From: Ctenosaura bakeri
Taxonomy: Eukaryota > Chordata > Lepidosauria > Squamata > Iguanidae
Length of the DNA stretch: 64,000 bases
Assembly (NCBI GenBank): GCA_948474755.1
Contig: CAOLHI010001832.1
Span: 1 to 64,000, forward strand
Direction of reading: 5' to 3'
Notes under the pieces: generated by a model
What the model was told of the DNA's origin: nothing
The model's database searches: none
What the model saw: only the letters and a program-made list of their open reading frames with translations
Shown: in pieces, positions 37,496-49,954 of the stretch
How the letters are laid out: each line of letters opens with the position of its first letter
Numbering within the stretch: the first letter of the stretch is position 1
Position numbers and translations under genes: made by a program

Positions 37496-37715
37496 TAAAG
37501 GCACCCAGTCCTATCTGATCTTGGAAGTTAAGCACAGTCAAGCCTGGTTAGCACTTGAATGGGAGACCACCGGTGAATACCAGATGCTGTGCGTTACATT
37601 TCAGAGGAAGGAACTGGCAAAACCACCTCTGAGTATTCCTTACCTAAGAAAACCCTATGAAATTAATGGGATTGCCACAAGTCAACAGGCTATTTCAAGG
37701 TGCACACATGTACAC
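37496..37715 (+). mobile_element. 5S-rRNA-derived SINE
   Basis: CTGATCTTGGAAGTTAAGCA then TGGTTAGCACTTGAATGGGA and GACCACCGGTGAATACCAG is a 5S rRNA internal-promoter region. It is fused to a Sauria/RTE-like body (GAGGAAGGAACTGGCAAA) and 3' end (GGATTGCCACAAGTCAACAG). A retroposon, not a 5S gene: the rRNA ends are missing. Confidence 0.85.
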
Positions 37716-38614
37716 ACACAATTTTTAAATATATCTCCCAATGCTTTGAATAAAATTCTCCATCACAAATTTGTTTAGAATATTTGTGTCCTCAGTTCAG
37801 GAACAGCACTTTTATCTACAGCTGCCCAGGCCCAAAGTGACTGATGAAAAAACAGGCACTGATAAAACAGGACAGGATAGAAGGAGGTCGCTAGTAAAAG
37901 AGGAGGGGGTTAAAGTCTCTGACTAAGGTGAATGCTTTTGATTCATCTTTATGACACAGAAGGGAATATACTGCTTGCTACAAGGACTTTGTCAGAGGTC
38001 TGAGCCAGATGGTATGAAACAGGGAAACCTTTGGGGAACCATATACAGGCAAGTTCATGCTGCTTCTTACTGGCATGATCTGACATTTCTATGCCTGTCA
38101 GCTGCATCCTGTTGGAAGGGGTTTTACTGCTCTGTCTTGCAATGGACCGCGCTTTCAGAAATCACCTCCTCATTTTTTTCCAGTTTAGATGGCCGGGATA
38201 TGTGCAAAAGAGCAATCAATTAAAAAAAAATTCAGCCAAATTTTCACCAAGATAAAGAATGTCAACATCATTGCAGAGGCAATTGAACTTTTGGTGCACT
38301 CCTGCTTCTGTTGCAGCTCACCAGAAGCACAGAAGTTTGAATCTCATCCTAGGAAAAAGGCAGGAAATAAATTCAATTAAGCAAACAAACAAACATTTTT
38401 TTCAAAGTTTGGAAGGTTACTCTTCAAAATTATTTTGTTTGTTTAGGAGAAATTTTCCAGGGTGTTAGTCTCTTTTAGCACAGGATGTAGACTAGATCTG
38501 TTAAGAGACAGACTACCATCAGTAGAGTTTACGCAGAGAAATATGGCCCACTAAGCTTTTAAAAAAATAACCAGCATTAAAGCTATATGTGAAAAATGTA
38601 CTTGTTTCTTTTAA

Positions 38615-39470
38615 ATATCTCCCTGTACAAACCAGCTAGAGATTTAGGGTCTGCTGGAGAAAGCTTTCTCTCAATCCCATCCCCATCCCAGACCCTTTTC
38701 GCACACAACTCTGAACACGAAATGGCCATGGGAACAACACGGATTCATGAGGACGGTTCCACATGACGTTCTCGCGATTGCGTATTGTTCCCATAGCAAT
38801 CCCATTACAATCGCGCATTATATCATTTTCAGCTCTTTGCCGAAAATGATGCGCGAGTGTGCTTTCCTCTTGCATCCCTCCCACACTTACCTAGTGTGCA
38901 AAACCTCAGGAAGCATGATGACTGTGCTTCCTCCCCCAGCACAGCCTGGGAAAGTACCTGGCTGAGCTGCAGAAGGAAGGGGCAAAGCTATTGCACTTCC
39001 TTCCACCCAGCACAGAGCTGGTGTGGAGGGAAGCACGGGAGACATGACTCCCTCTTGCAAGAAGCTTGTCGCACGATCTCCACACAACGGCAGCAACACC
39101 AGGTAAGGTGCGAAAAGGACCCCAGGCTCATCTGGTGAGGATACGGAAGAGAGTCTTTTCAGTGGCTGGTCCCACCCTGGGGAACATTCTTCCACAGAAA
39201 ACTAGGTGGGCCCCTTCCCTATTCTTCTTTCACTGGCAGCCAAAAACTTTTCTTTTTAAACAGGCTTTTATGTAAGCTGAGGGAGCTTCATTTACTAACT
39301 TGTTAATTGAATATTGTTTTAGGTTTTTAAATGATTTTATATGTTTTTAATATTTTAATTGTTTTCAAATGTTTCAATATTTTTTTGTTGGAAGTCGCCC
39401 TGGGTCCCATACCAGGAGAAAGGTGGCACACAAATATAATAACAAACAAACAAACAAACAAACAAACATT
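38615..39470 (+). mobile_element. L2-like LINE 3' end, interrupted
   Basis: Two pieces (38615-38690 and 39122-39440) of one L2-like copy flank the 431-bp MITE. The 3' end GTCGCCCTGGGTCCCATACC is followed by an (ACAA)n tail. Confidence 0.8.
38691..39121 (-). mobile_element. CpG-rich Harbinger-like MITE, copy E, inside an L2-like LINE (431 bp)
   Basis: Termini GACCCTTTTCGCAC and GTGCGAAAAGGACC are flanked by CCA on both sides. The L2-like sequence CTTTCTCTCAATCC stops at the left and resumes with GGCTCATCTGGTGAGG at the right, as in the uninterrupted copy at 58.9 kb. Confidence 0.8.
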
Positions 39471-39557
39471 TTGGTTTCCTAATTAACTGGAGAGACTTTC
39501 AGCTTGAAGAGCTGTATGGGGTTTTGGCTCGCTACCATCTTGGTTAGAAGAAACGTA

Positions 39558-39916
39558 CAGTGACCCCTCCACTTTTGTGATAGTTTGAGGTGCAGAATCC
39601 TTATGAAACTGGCAAAATTATAAATAATTTCCCCCTGCACTCACCGTCTCATTCCCTTGCCTTTTGCCTCAGGGCATGTGCACCCAGCAAAAAGGCAAGG
39701 GAATGGGAGGGAGGCACACATGTACCTTCCTTCTCCATGTGCAGTGCTCCCTCCCATTCCCTTGCCTTTTGCCTGGGCACAGGGAAGGACAGCATAGCAC
39801 ACCTGGCTAAAAGGCAAGGGAATGGGAGGGGGAGGAGGAGAAGGAGGAGGTGCACACGCACCTCATCAGTAATCAAATTTGCAAAGGTCAAACCCACAAA
39901 TGTGGGAGGAGGACTG
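39558..39916. mobile_element. Tc1/mariner-like MITE with internal inverted repeats (359 bp)
   Basis: Left CAGTGACCCCTCCACTTTTG, right AAATGTGGGAGGAGGACTG, flanked by TA. Its interior contains four copies of CATTCCCTTGCCTTTTGCC, two in each orientation. Confidence 0.75.
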
Positions 39917-40069
39917 TAGTATCTGACGAAAATCCCTCTTCTTTGCGCCCTATTGCTTATCTCATTGAGCTACCCTGTTCGTACCCAATCCTTCATTGCA
40001 AACAGATGTAAGACTTTCATAGCCTCCTTGGCTTGAGTTGTGAAAAAGAGAGCTGGGTATCACAATGGT

Positions 40070-40400
40070 GGGATCCAACTCCAGTGCTCCAAATGATATC
40101 CTCTAACAACTTCAGTAAGTGTCAAAAACAAGCATAAAAGATAATAGTATGGATCCTTGTGGAACCCCGTAAGCTAATGGCCATGAGGCCAAACAACAAT
40201 CTCCTAGCCTAACTGTCTGGAAACCTTTAGCCAAACAGCACTAGAACCAATCTAAAACAGTGCCCACAATTCAGATATTTGCTAGACAGCCTAGAAGGTA
40301 CCATAATGAATGGTATCAAATGCCACTGAGAGATTCAACAGAATCACCTTCCCTATCCAGTTCTCAGGGTAGGTCATCCATCAAGGTAAGCAAGCAAGAA
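40070..40400 (+). repeat. LINE 3'-region-like repeat, decayed
   Basis: GGATCCTTGTGGAACCCCGT, GCCATGAGGCCAAACAACAA and TGGTATCAAATGCCACTGAG occur in order as in a LINE-associated repeat that I recall from squamates. The family is not certain. Confidence 0.5.
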
Positions 40401-40529
40401 ATCCCTACACTGGTGGTGCTGCTACCTGGCTTTTAAGGTAGATGTTGCCAGGGTCTTTTGGTCATTGCATTGGTGCAATGACTACAAAAATAGATTCCAA
40501 AATTTATAATGTCTTAATTTCAGCTTGTT

Positions 40530-41560
40530 GTTAACTGCCATCAAGTGAACCTACGGTGACCCTATGGATAAGAGGTCTTCAAGCCACTGTCGTCACCTGC
40601 TCTGCTCAGGTCCTGCAGATTCAGCGATGTGTCTTCCTTGAGTCTATCTATCTGTAATTAGGTCTTCCTGTTTTCCTACTGCCTTCTACCTTGCCAAGCA
40701 TTATTATCTTTTCTAGTGAATCATGTCTTCTCATGATATAGCCAAAGTATGACAGCCTCAGTTTAGTCATCTTGACTTCTAGGGAGAGGTCAGGCTTGAT
40801 TTGCTCTAGGACCCATTCATTTGTCTTCTTAGCAGTCTAGGGTAACCAAAGAACTCTTCTCCAGCACCACATTTCAAAGGAGTTAATATTTTTCCTGTCA
40901 GCTTTCTTCACTGTTCAGCTATCACAAACATACACAGACACTGGAAATACAATGGCATGGGCAATCCTAACTTTAGTACTCAATAATATACATACACTTC
41001 AGCATCTTGTTTAGTTCTTTCATAGCTGCCTTTTCAAGTCCTAGGTGTTCTTCTGATTTCTTGATGGCAGTCTCCATTCTGATTAATGGCTGGCCCAAAG
41101 TATGGAAAATCATGAACTATTTCAATGTCTTCATTATTCTAGTTTATGGTTAAGTAAATCATCCATGGTCATTATTTTTGTTTTCTTAATATTCAACTGT
41201 AACCTTGTCTTTGCACTTTCTGCCTTGACTCTTTTCAGTAATCATTCTGAGTCTTTGTGTTTTCTGCTAGTAGTCTGGTGTCATCTGCATATCTTAAATT
41301 GTTGATGTTCCCTCCTCCCACCTCCTTCCTCTGGGTCTAATCTTGCTTTACATATGTACATTTAGCATGTAAGTTAAAGATACAGGGTAATAAATGCGGC
41401 CCTGCCTGGCCCTCTTGCCAATTGGAGTCCATTCCATTTCTCCGTTTTCTGTCCTAACATTAGCCTCTTTTCCTGAGTACAGGTAATGCATCAGAACAAT
41501 CAAATGTTGTGGCACACCCATTTCTTTAAGAGTTATCAGCTTACAACATCATAAATACTG
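40530..41560 (-). mobile_element. RTE/BovB LINE, about 1 kb, minus sense
   Basis: Reads in reverse through the known 3' half of BovB-type ORFs: CTTCTCATGATATAGCCAAA, CAGCACCACATTTCAAAGGA, GTCATCTGCATATCTTAAAT (complement of the polymerase region). Heavily decayed and 5'-truncated. Confidence 0.8.
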
Positions 41561-41979
41561 AACAGGATGCCTGTTCAACTCTTTATTTTCCCAATTCTCC
41601 AACATGACTAAAATAGTTAATTTCAGCTATTTACACAAATTGGACATTTACAGCCTTCTGGCTTCTCTTCCCATCCACCTCATCACTATCACAGCATCTA
41701 CAATATATCACAGGGCACAGCCTGAGTCAGCATTCAAACCACAATTTAGTGGTTTGAATTTAGTAAAGCTATAGCTCTGTAATTTCAAAAGTAACTAAAA
41801 AGCTCCAACAGCATCCAAAATTCACAAAGCAGCAATACCTTTACTGGATCAACCAAAAATGCACAAAATACATCATGCAAGCTTTCGAAGTTACACTGGT
41901 TTCTTCATCAGGCAACAGTGTTAGAAACAATGATGGAGTTGAATGACCAAAGGAATCAGAATTTTATTGCCTGGATTAT

Positions 41980-42212
41980 TTATTTATTTATTTGTCTCCC
42001 ACCTCTCCATATGGATCGAGGCGGCGAACAACTTACAAATAAGCATGTATTTCAAAACATTTCTATACATGTCCCCAACAAGCTGGGTACTCATTTTACC
42101 GACCTGCGGAAGGATGGAAGGCTGAGTCAACCTTGGAGCCGGGCAGGATCGAACTCACAACCTTGTGGCTTGCAGTACTGGCATTTTACCACTGCGCCAC
42201 CAGGGCTCCCTT
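41980..42212 (-). mobile_element. tRNA-derived SINE (squamate type)
   Basis: In minus sense the head is GGTGGCGCAGTGGTAAAATG with a B-box region (complement of ATCGAACTCACAACC). The body is the complement of GGTACTCATTTTACCGACC, and the A/T-rich tail is TTTATTTATTTATTT at the left end. Confidence 0.75.
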
Positions 42213-43484
42213 TATGACTCTTTGTCTCCCATGGTCAAAGAGGGGAGTGACTTCTGCCTGCAGCCCATCTTAACTGACAACCACAAAAACAACATCTTGA
42301 CAAAATGTAGGTCTGTGACTCTAATACCACCATTTTTATCTCCCACCTTTGCCTGATGAGAAGCAAGTGGAGCGTTGAAAGCTTGTGTGATGTATTTAAA
42401 GTATTTCGGTTGGCCCAATAAAGGTATCACTGTTTTCTGGGTCTTAGATGTTGTTGTGCTTTGCTGTATACAGCCAACACAGATATCCTTCGATATGTTT
42501 TCTAAAAGTTACAGTTACTCCCCAAAGGAATGTAGTTATTCCATTGTTACATTATAATTACTTAATTATACAATAACTCAAACCTTTTTTAAAAAAAATT
42601 GGAAAAAGGAATGAATTGCAAGTAACTCCCAAGCCCTGACATTTTCACCCTGGATTTGTGAAGGGCAAAAGAAACAACACGGCATGAACAGTATGCAGAG
42701 TTCTTAAGCTGTAAACAACCTTGTTGATTTCAAGGCTGTGTCACTAAACCACAGGGGGAGAGGAGACTGGAGAAAGACACCCTGTGCCTGAGGAAAACTG
42801 CGATCAGACAACTCCGTATGTTTCTCCTCCCCTTATTGTTTGAGATTTCCTTGTCAGCCTTTGCCTCTTCCTCTGCTTGTCCAGCTCCCTCTGGGTGAGA
42901 CCAGGCTCCAGCAGGGCAACATCCCTTTTTGGAAAGCCCATTCAGTTGGGATTTCAAAGAGCAAAAGAATTTCTCATGCAATGATCTTTAAGGCAGGAGA
43001 CAAACAAATTTTTAAGGAAAATTAAAAAAAAGGACAGAAAGCTAAAAGATGTAATAAATGGCAAGTGGATACATGGATCTTACTTCTTCTCTTAATCTGT
43101 CTGTTCAGAAAGTCCTCACATGCTGCCGATATACTGCAAACATTAACAAGGCTCACAGATGAAGGAGGGAAAGGATGGACTACACTATGGCACTATGGTG
43201 GGAGAGTGAACTGCAGAATGGGTGACATCTCATCTTCAGCCCTCTGAACAAAATCCTCCTGCGGCTAATTGTTATCTTCTTTAGAACAGAAACTGTAAAA
43301 ATACAGTAATTCCCAAGTACATTGTCAGGTACTTATATTAAACATATTTTAAAGCCTGGTACCTTCCAGATATTTTGGGTGACAATTCCCATAAGCCTCA
43401 GCTATCAAACCCAATGGTTAGATCATCTGGAAGCTACCAACTTAAACATCTCAATTTGGTCCTTCTGTCTGGGTATGTAGCTGG

Positions 43485-43720
43485 AGACCCAGCATGATGT
43501 AGTGACTTGAGCATTGGACAAGGACTCCAGAAGACCAGGCTTCAAATCCCTGCTCAGTCATGGAAATCCAGTGGGTGACCTTGGGCAAACGACACTTTCT
43601 CAGCCTCAGAGGAAGGCAATGGCAAACCTCCTTTGAATCAGTCTTGCTAAGGAAACCTTAGGATGGGGCCATCACAAGTTGGAGCTGACCTGAAGGCACA
43701 TCACAGCAACAAGAGCATCT
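43485..43720 (+). mobile_element. Sauria-type SINE, nearly full length
   Basis: Head CATGATGTAGTGACTTGAGC, B-box-like GGCTTCAAATCCC, body GGTGACCTTGGGCAA and AGGAAGGCAATGGCAAACC, then the 3' part GTTGGAGCTGACCTGAAGGC. Confidence 0.85.
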
Positions 43721-44354
43721 GGGTTTATAATTTGCTTCTAAACTTCATCTAGAATCCATAGACTGAGTGAATGACCTTCCATATAACCCTTGGGAGAGGC
43801 CCTAACCTCATATTTAAGTGAATGTATAAGTGGTAAAAGCACCAAGTTCAGTCCAGCCAAATCCCATTAGCCCAACTGGGAGGGATACTGGTATAAAGCA
43901 TGGAAGGCTGTTTCCAAACAGTGTGGACAACATTAGGCTGAACAGACCAGTCCAGGCCCCACATCACTTGTGTGCGCTTGGAAGTTCAGGCGTTCTGAAC
44001 CTTTCCTTTCATTGCTGTCCCTTACATCTTCTAAAAAATAATTTCTAGTTTTAAGAGAATTGGGGAAGGCCCCAATAGACTACAAGTCACTCCAATGACA
44101 GTCAAAAATTAGTCCAAATACAAGCACATTCATACACATTTGCTTATACCTAAAATGTACATACACACACAAATACACACACCTCTCTTTGTATCATAGC
44201 CAACATATTTCCCTACATTTGGAGAGATTTATGCAGACAGACATTTGGGATACCTATTTGCCAGACCGTTTCTAGTTGAAGGTCTTTGAATCAATTCAGA
44301 AAATGTAAGATGAGAGTTTCATTCAGAAAGAATAGAACTTCAACAGCGGTTGGC

Positions 44355-44700
44355 ATCACAGCCCCATGGTTAATAATCTTATCCCACTTTTTTCAGCTGA
44401 ATTTAAAATGCTTTAGATTCTCTCTCCTCCTCCTAACTTTCCCCCTTTGTCTTCAGCTTACTTCAGTTGCTGCAAAATGAGTTCAAAATGCAAAAGTAGG
44501 TTTCATTCAATTAACTCAGCAAGGGGGAAAGGAGAGGAGGGGGTGGAATTTTCCCCTTCCCAGTATAGTCAGGCAAAATCAAACTGCTGTACCTTCGGTG
44601 TTCTTCCTCATTAACAACTTTTGCCATCTTGACCACACTCTTACGTTGCTTGGCCATGTCTCCCTGTTTTCCTATTGTAAAATGTTAGAGGGTGCAGGCC
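44355..44700 (+). repeat. Unclassified dispersed repeat, copy 2
   Basis: Relative of 9003-9390 in the same orientation. Shared blocks include GTCTTCAGCTTACTTCAGTT and TTGCCATCTTGACCACACTC. The class is unknown to me. Confidence 0.65.
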
Positions 44701-45476
44701 CATACAACTGAATTTACTTTGTGGGGGTACTGCTGACTCCTGGAAACTCCCCTTCTCCTCTTTGCTGTTGCTGCCTATCCACCTGCCCTTTCTGGGCATG
44801 AAAACACTGAGTGAATCGAGCAGATGGAGCAGCATGTTCTACCTGCCTTTTGTTTGGGTCTTCTGCAACTTGGGCCCTGAGAAGGGGCAGTCTGACCGTG
44901 GTATCGAGAAGCTCCTCCCTGCTCCATGGAGGGTATATTGCCTCAGCACTGGAACTACCACTGTACTAAGCAATGTACTTCTCACAGGACTGTAAAATGA
45001 AAGCTGTTCTATGCCACTGTCTCTTAACCATGTCAATAGAACTGAAAACAAAGGCTTGGAGATCCATGGACTATACCGAAAATAATAAAAGATGAAGGAA
45101 GTAGCGAAGTGCAGGGGGGAGGATTTTTACCATCATTTATTTGAACTCATTTCAGACATACTCCACTAAGATGAAGTCTACAAATGTTAATTTCTGCTCC
45201 TCAGGCTATCTTAACCAGCCAATAAACCACGGTTTAATAGGGCTGCACAGATAAGCCATATTAACATTTTTCAGAATTTAGATCGATTTGGAGCATATGC
45301 TTTGTGACCTGATTGCCATATGTTACAAAGATTGTTAAACATGATGGGCTGGGAATGATTTACAAGGAAATAATTCCTGCCAAAGGAGTTCAGTTGATGT
45401 TATAAACCATCTGAGCTGTCATCAACAGCATCCCAAGATAAAACAGTAAATAATTTCAGGATGTCACTGATTTCAG

Positions 45477-45904
45477 TGTCAGGGATTCCAGGCAGGGAGC
45501 CCTGGAAAATGATCGGCCCACTGCAAAGGCGTTGCATCATGCCCCAGCTGTGGGTAATTGCAAGGTTGCATAAGGAACTGGGGTAGTGTGCAGAAGGTAA
45601 AGGGAGGTGTCCAAACCCTTACCTGATTGGTTGTAGATAGGTTGTAGATATGTATATAAGAAAGCAATCCCCAGTCTATATTGTCTGTTGGCCAAACCTG
45701 GTATCTGGTGCAAGCCTCTGTTTGTCTGTCCTATGTTTTGTATATAACGGAACTTTGCTGCAAGATAAAGTGCCTCCTGTTTTGGAAGAAACTCCTGTGT
45801 GTGAGTAGCCTTATTGGGGAACAAGGTTGCTGCTGTTGGCTAGCTCTGCTCTGGCTTTTCTGCTGCGTTTTCTGTGGTGCTGAAACTCCTATCATCCCCC
45901 GACA
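45477..45904 (+). mobile_element. Solo LTR of an endogenous retrovirus (probable)
   Basis: The element starts TGTCAGGGATTCC and ends CCCCCGACA. It contains a CCAAT-like GATTGG, a TATA-like TATATAAG at 45653 and GATAAA downstream. No internal viral sequence is present on either side, so it would be the product of LTR recombination. Flanks share only CAG, so the duplication is not proven. Confidence 0.5.
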
Positions 45905-46099
45905 CACAGTCCTCGGGTTTCACTCTTTTTCTGTGGGTGATGAGGGCCACATTAGGAGGGAAGTGTGGCAGCTTGCAAGAGATGGAATACCCCCATCTTC
46001 AAGAACCATTTCTCCTGAAGAACCACCTTCTTCCTTATAGGACCATCAGATCACTGAGATTCTTTTCATCATCACCTGCTGGGAATGTTTTAGTTTGGA

Positions 46100-46175
46100 G
46101 CTCCTCCATTGAGTAGGGGGTTGGACTTGATGACCGCAAGGCCTCTCCCAGCTCTATGATTCTGCAACTCTAGAG
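46100..46175 (+). mobile_element. CR1 LINE 3' tail
   Basis: GGGGGTTGGACTTGATGACC then CCAGCTCTATGATTCTGC is the CR1 3' end in plus sense. Confidence 0.65.
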
Positions 46176-46725
46176 AAGCCCTCCTAGTGGCTTCACACAT
46201 TCTTGAGTTGTGCTCCAAAGTCATTTGAGGCAGGACATTAGCATGATGATATCCATTATGTGAAATATTCTTTTCCTTGATGTTAGATCTACTCTAACAT
46301 TTTTCTTATGATATATGTTGATGTTGTAATTATTTCAGCAAGGTGTAGTTCAGCCAATCATGTAGTGTACCCTTATGGATAATGCAAATACTGTGTATTG
46401 ATTTTATGTGTTGTCTTCTAGTCTCCATTTGTGCTTGCTGCATGCCACTTGAAATCTATAGATGTAAGTGGTTTATAAACACTTGTAAATGATCAACAGT
46501 CCATGTTTGATATAATGTCATTATACTTGCTTATCTACCTCATCTCAGCTTCAATGGCTGCTGCTAGCAGAGTGGGGAGACCTCTGTCACATCGAGCAGA
46601 GGGCAGTGGCTACGATGTCAAATGCACTTTGGGTTTTAGTCCAAATGTTAAAGAAGCTATCCAAGGTGCTGAATGCTATCCTCAAAACAGATTCACCACC
46701 TTGGGTAGCTCTGGTAAAACTCAAG

Positions 46726-47345
46726 CAGAATCATAGAATCATAGAAATCTAGAGTTGGAAGAGACCACACAGGCCATCCAGTCCAACCCCCTGCCATGCA
46801 GGAACACCCTCAAAGCAATCTCGACAGATGGCCATCAAGCCTCTGCTTAAAATCCTCCAAGGAAGGAGACTCCACTACACTCCGAGGCAGCAGATTCCAC
46901 TGCCGGACAGCCCTGACTGTCAGGAAGTTCTTCCTGAGGTTCAGGTGGAATCTCCTTTCCTGCAGCTTGAATCCATTGCTCCTTGTCCTGGTCTCTGGAG
47001 CAGCAGAAAACAAGCCCTCTCCTTCCTCTACGTGGCATCCCTTCAAATATTTAAACATGGCTATCATGTCCCCTCTTAACCTTCTCTTCTGCAGACTAAA
47101 CATACCCAGCTCTCTAAGTCTATCCTCATAGGGTATGGCTTCCAGGCCTCTCACCATTTTGGTTGCCCTCTTCTGGACTTGCTCCAGCTTGTCAATATCC
47201 TTCTTGAATTGGGGTGCCCAGAACTGGACACAGTATTCAAGATGGGGTCTAACCAAAGCAGAGTAGAGTGGTACCAGTACCTCCCTTGATCTAGACACCA
47301 GACTCCTATTGATGCAGCCGAGAAATTCAAGAGGATTCAGCATCT
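46726..47345 (-). mobile_element. CR1 LINE, 3' 620 bp with intact reading frame
   Basis: On the minus strand an uninterrupted frame of 177 codons encodes the C-terminus of the CR1 reverse transcriptase ([53 protein letters not shown]) and ends in a natural stop. A 3' UTR with the CR1 ATTCTATG-type end follows. The open frame and low divergence from the copies at 47.9 and 54.4 kb imply a young subfamily. 5'-truncated, so not active. Confidence 0.9.
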
Positions 47346-47892
47346 ACTCACACTGAAGTTATCACCCTCTCCATAGGCCACATCATGTCTCAATCCATCG
47401 TATCACTTGTTTTCTTTATACTAAATGTTACTAAGAATACATAGTTGAAGAAATATAGGGCTTCTGCTGTGTTCCTTGTAATATATGGTTATGTTAGATT
47501 CCCAAATTGAACACAGACTCCAAAATTCTACCTAAAGCAATTTTAGGAAGTCCTCCTCCATGCTGAGGAGGAATTACAAAGTTTCAAAATCACTAGTGTA
47601 GTTTTTCACAGATTGTGGTGGTTGCAGAGATTTCTGTAAATAAACATCACTGACCTTTCCCCAAAGCATTTTAGGCAGTAATTGTGAGATTCCTTCTCAT
47701 AAAAACAATCCATGGATTTTTGAGAGAAGCTAAAATAGTCACACTGATAGAATTTCTCTGGGGGTGGAAGTCGCTATCAAAAACAGTCTCGATGTGGCTC
47801 CCAAGTTCATAAAGGAAAACAAGTAGGCAGTACAGGCCAGTCACTGCTTTCTTTGCGTGCCATAGCCATTTCAAGGCCTGCTGGCAACCATA

Positions 47893-48235
47893 AACCATTT
47901 TGAAGGGATGCCATGTAGAGGAAGGAGAGGGCTTGTTTTCTGCTGCTCCAGAGACCAGGACAAGGAGCAATGGATTCAAGCTGCAGGAAAGGAGATTCCA
48001 CCTGAACCTCAGGAAGAACTTCCTGACAGTCAGGGCTGTCCGGCAGTGGAATCTGCTGCCTCGGAGTGTAGTGGAGTCTCCTTGCTTGGAGGTTTTTAAG
48101 CAGAGGTTAGATGGCCATCTGTTGGGAGTGTTTTGAGGGTGTTCCTACATGGCAGGGGGTTGGACTGGATGGCCTGTATGGTCTCTTCCAACTCTACATA
48201 TCTATGATTTTATGATTCTATGATAAAGGGCAAGT
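47893..48235 (+). mobile_element. CR1 LINE 3' fragment
   Basis: Plus-sense copy closely matching 46726-47345. It starts within the RT C-terminus ([20 protein letters not shown]) and ends in TATGATTTTATGATTCTATG, the CR1 3' microsatellite. Confidence 0.9.
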
Positions 48236-49954
48236 CCTTCTTTGCACTGGCCCCACAGTCATGAAAACACTCTTCCATGTGATCTAGCTCCTCCAATTTT
48301 TCGGCCCATTTCAGGAGAAATCTCCAAAGACTGCTAGAGCTAAATGAAGCAGTATGAGAACTTTTGTTTGTGTGTTTTTTTAACTTATTTTATTTCACAG
48401 TTTTTAATGAGAATAGGATAGAAGGTTCTAATCTGCTCAAGCCCAGACAGCCATCAATTTTGGCTGGGTGCCTCTACACCATTATCATCACATCCAGCTT
48501 TAGAAATGCTTCCATTAATTCTTAAGCCCAGGGCAACTGCAAGCCCCAGCAGCTCTCAGTTGGATAGGGCTGAAAATTCCTTCATTTCCCTGTCATTTCC
48601 AGTTACAGCAAGGATAAAAAGGGAAGTCTGGGTCATATGTAAAAAATTAAAAAATAAACTGACCCAGCACAAATCAGCTTCCTAAGTTCCTGTATAATTT
48701 AATGTAAAAGGGAAGGAGGGAAGAATGAAGTAGCAAGTAGCATTCCTTCATTTCCTCTTTTTTTCTGTTTTCTGTTGAAACAGACAGACACAAATATCTC
48801 TTTGAAAACAACGATACATTTATGTGAATCATAGGGGGAAAAAATACACAAATCATTCACACCACACCCCACTGCTTCTTATGTACCACCAGGTTCCCAA
48901 GGGAATTTATTTATTTTCCTCATGCTTTCCATTCTCTCAATTTCACTGTAAAAAGCCCTAATCCTGCACTTATTTAGAGTTCAATCCTATTTCCACCAAT
49001 TTACCTGGGATTCAACACCATTGAACTCAATGGGGCTTTAAATGGAGTAGATTATACAGATATGTAATTGAGCAGTCAAAGTCCTAATTTGTCCAGAATG
49101 CTCACTTCAAAGACTTCTTGGAGCATTAAAGAGAGACAGAGAGCTAATTAGTAAGAAATGTCAGTGCGTAAAGCCACTTTACAAAGATAAAATACAGTGA
49201 TGCAAAATCTGAATTATTTTTTTAAAATGAAACCCATAGTCCAGGCTTTGGAGAATTAAAAAATGCTAAAAAGTCAGCATTTTTACCACGAAATTGTTGT
49301 CATCATCCCAAAATGTAATTCAGTGGCATACGTATCTGGCAGATGAACACTGGCAGAAAAGGAAAGTTTGGGACACTTTTTTGTTTACTGTGACTCCCAG
49401 AATCCCCTGATTTGGCCTGAGGCTCTGCTAGGTCTGGGATTTTAGAAGTTGTAGCCTAAAAAGTAACATTTCCAAGCTCTCCTTGGCCTATATGCCTAGG
49501 GAGCTATAAAGGTTAAGCCAACCGCTGACTCAAAAATTACATGATACAGACCCTGCTTGGATGTCTGTCTAGTGGTAAGATTTAACACACAAGATTAGAT
49601 GAAGAATCACACACACAAACTGACCCCTATACAAATGTTCGCCCATTCAGACCCCGTTGCAACCAGGTTCCCCCAAATCAAGTCAAATGCTTGGCAATGG
49701 CACTGATCAGCTGTTTGAGAAAGACAGAAAGTGTGAAGTTGGGTAGAAATTTTATTTGGTTCCTTTTTTTAAAATGAACTTTCCAAAATTCACCATCTTG
49801 TATGACAATCAAATAGAAAGAGTGTGAGATCAGATATTTTCAAATGTGGGACAGAGCAGACTGTGATATTCACCCATCCAAACAAAGCATTTTAATGCCT
49901 TAGGAGTCTGCCTTTGAAACCCTGTGTATGTTCGCAGTCCTAGAGAAGAGTTCT

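Noticed and set aside
37496..37600. 5S rRNA gene
   Set aside because: Only the internal part of 5S is present, and it is fused to a SINE body.
46810..47343. 177-codon minus-strand frame as a host gene
   Set aside because: It is the C-terminus of the CR1 reverse transcriptase with the CR1 3' UTR, and closely related copies lie nearby.
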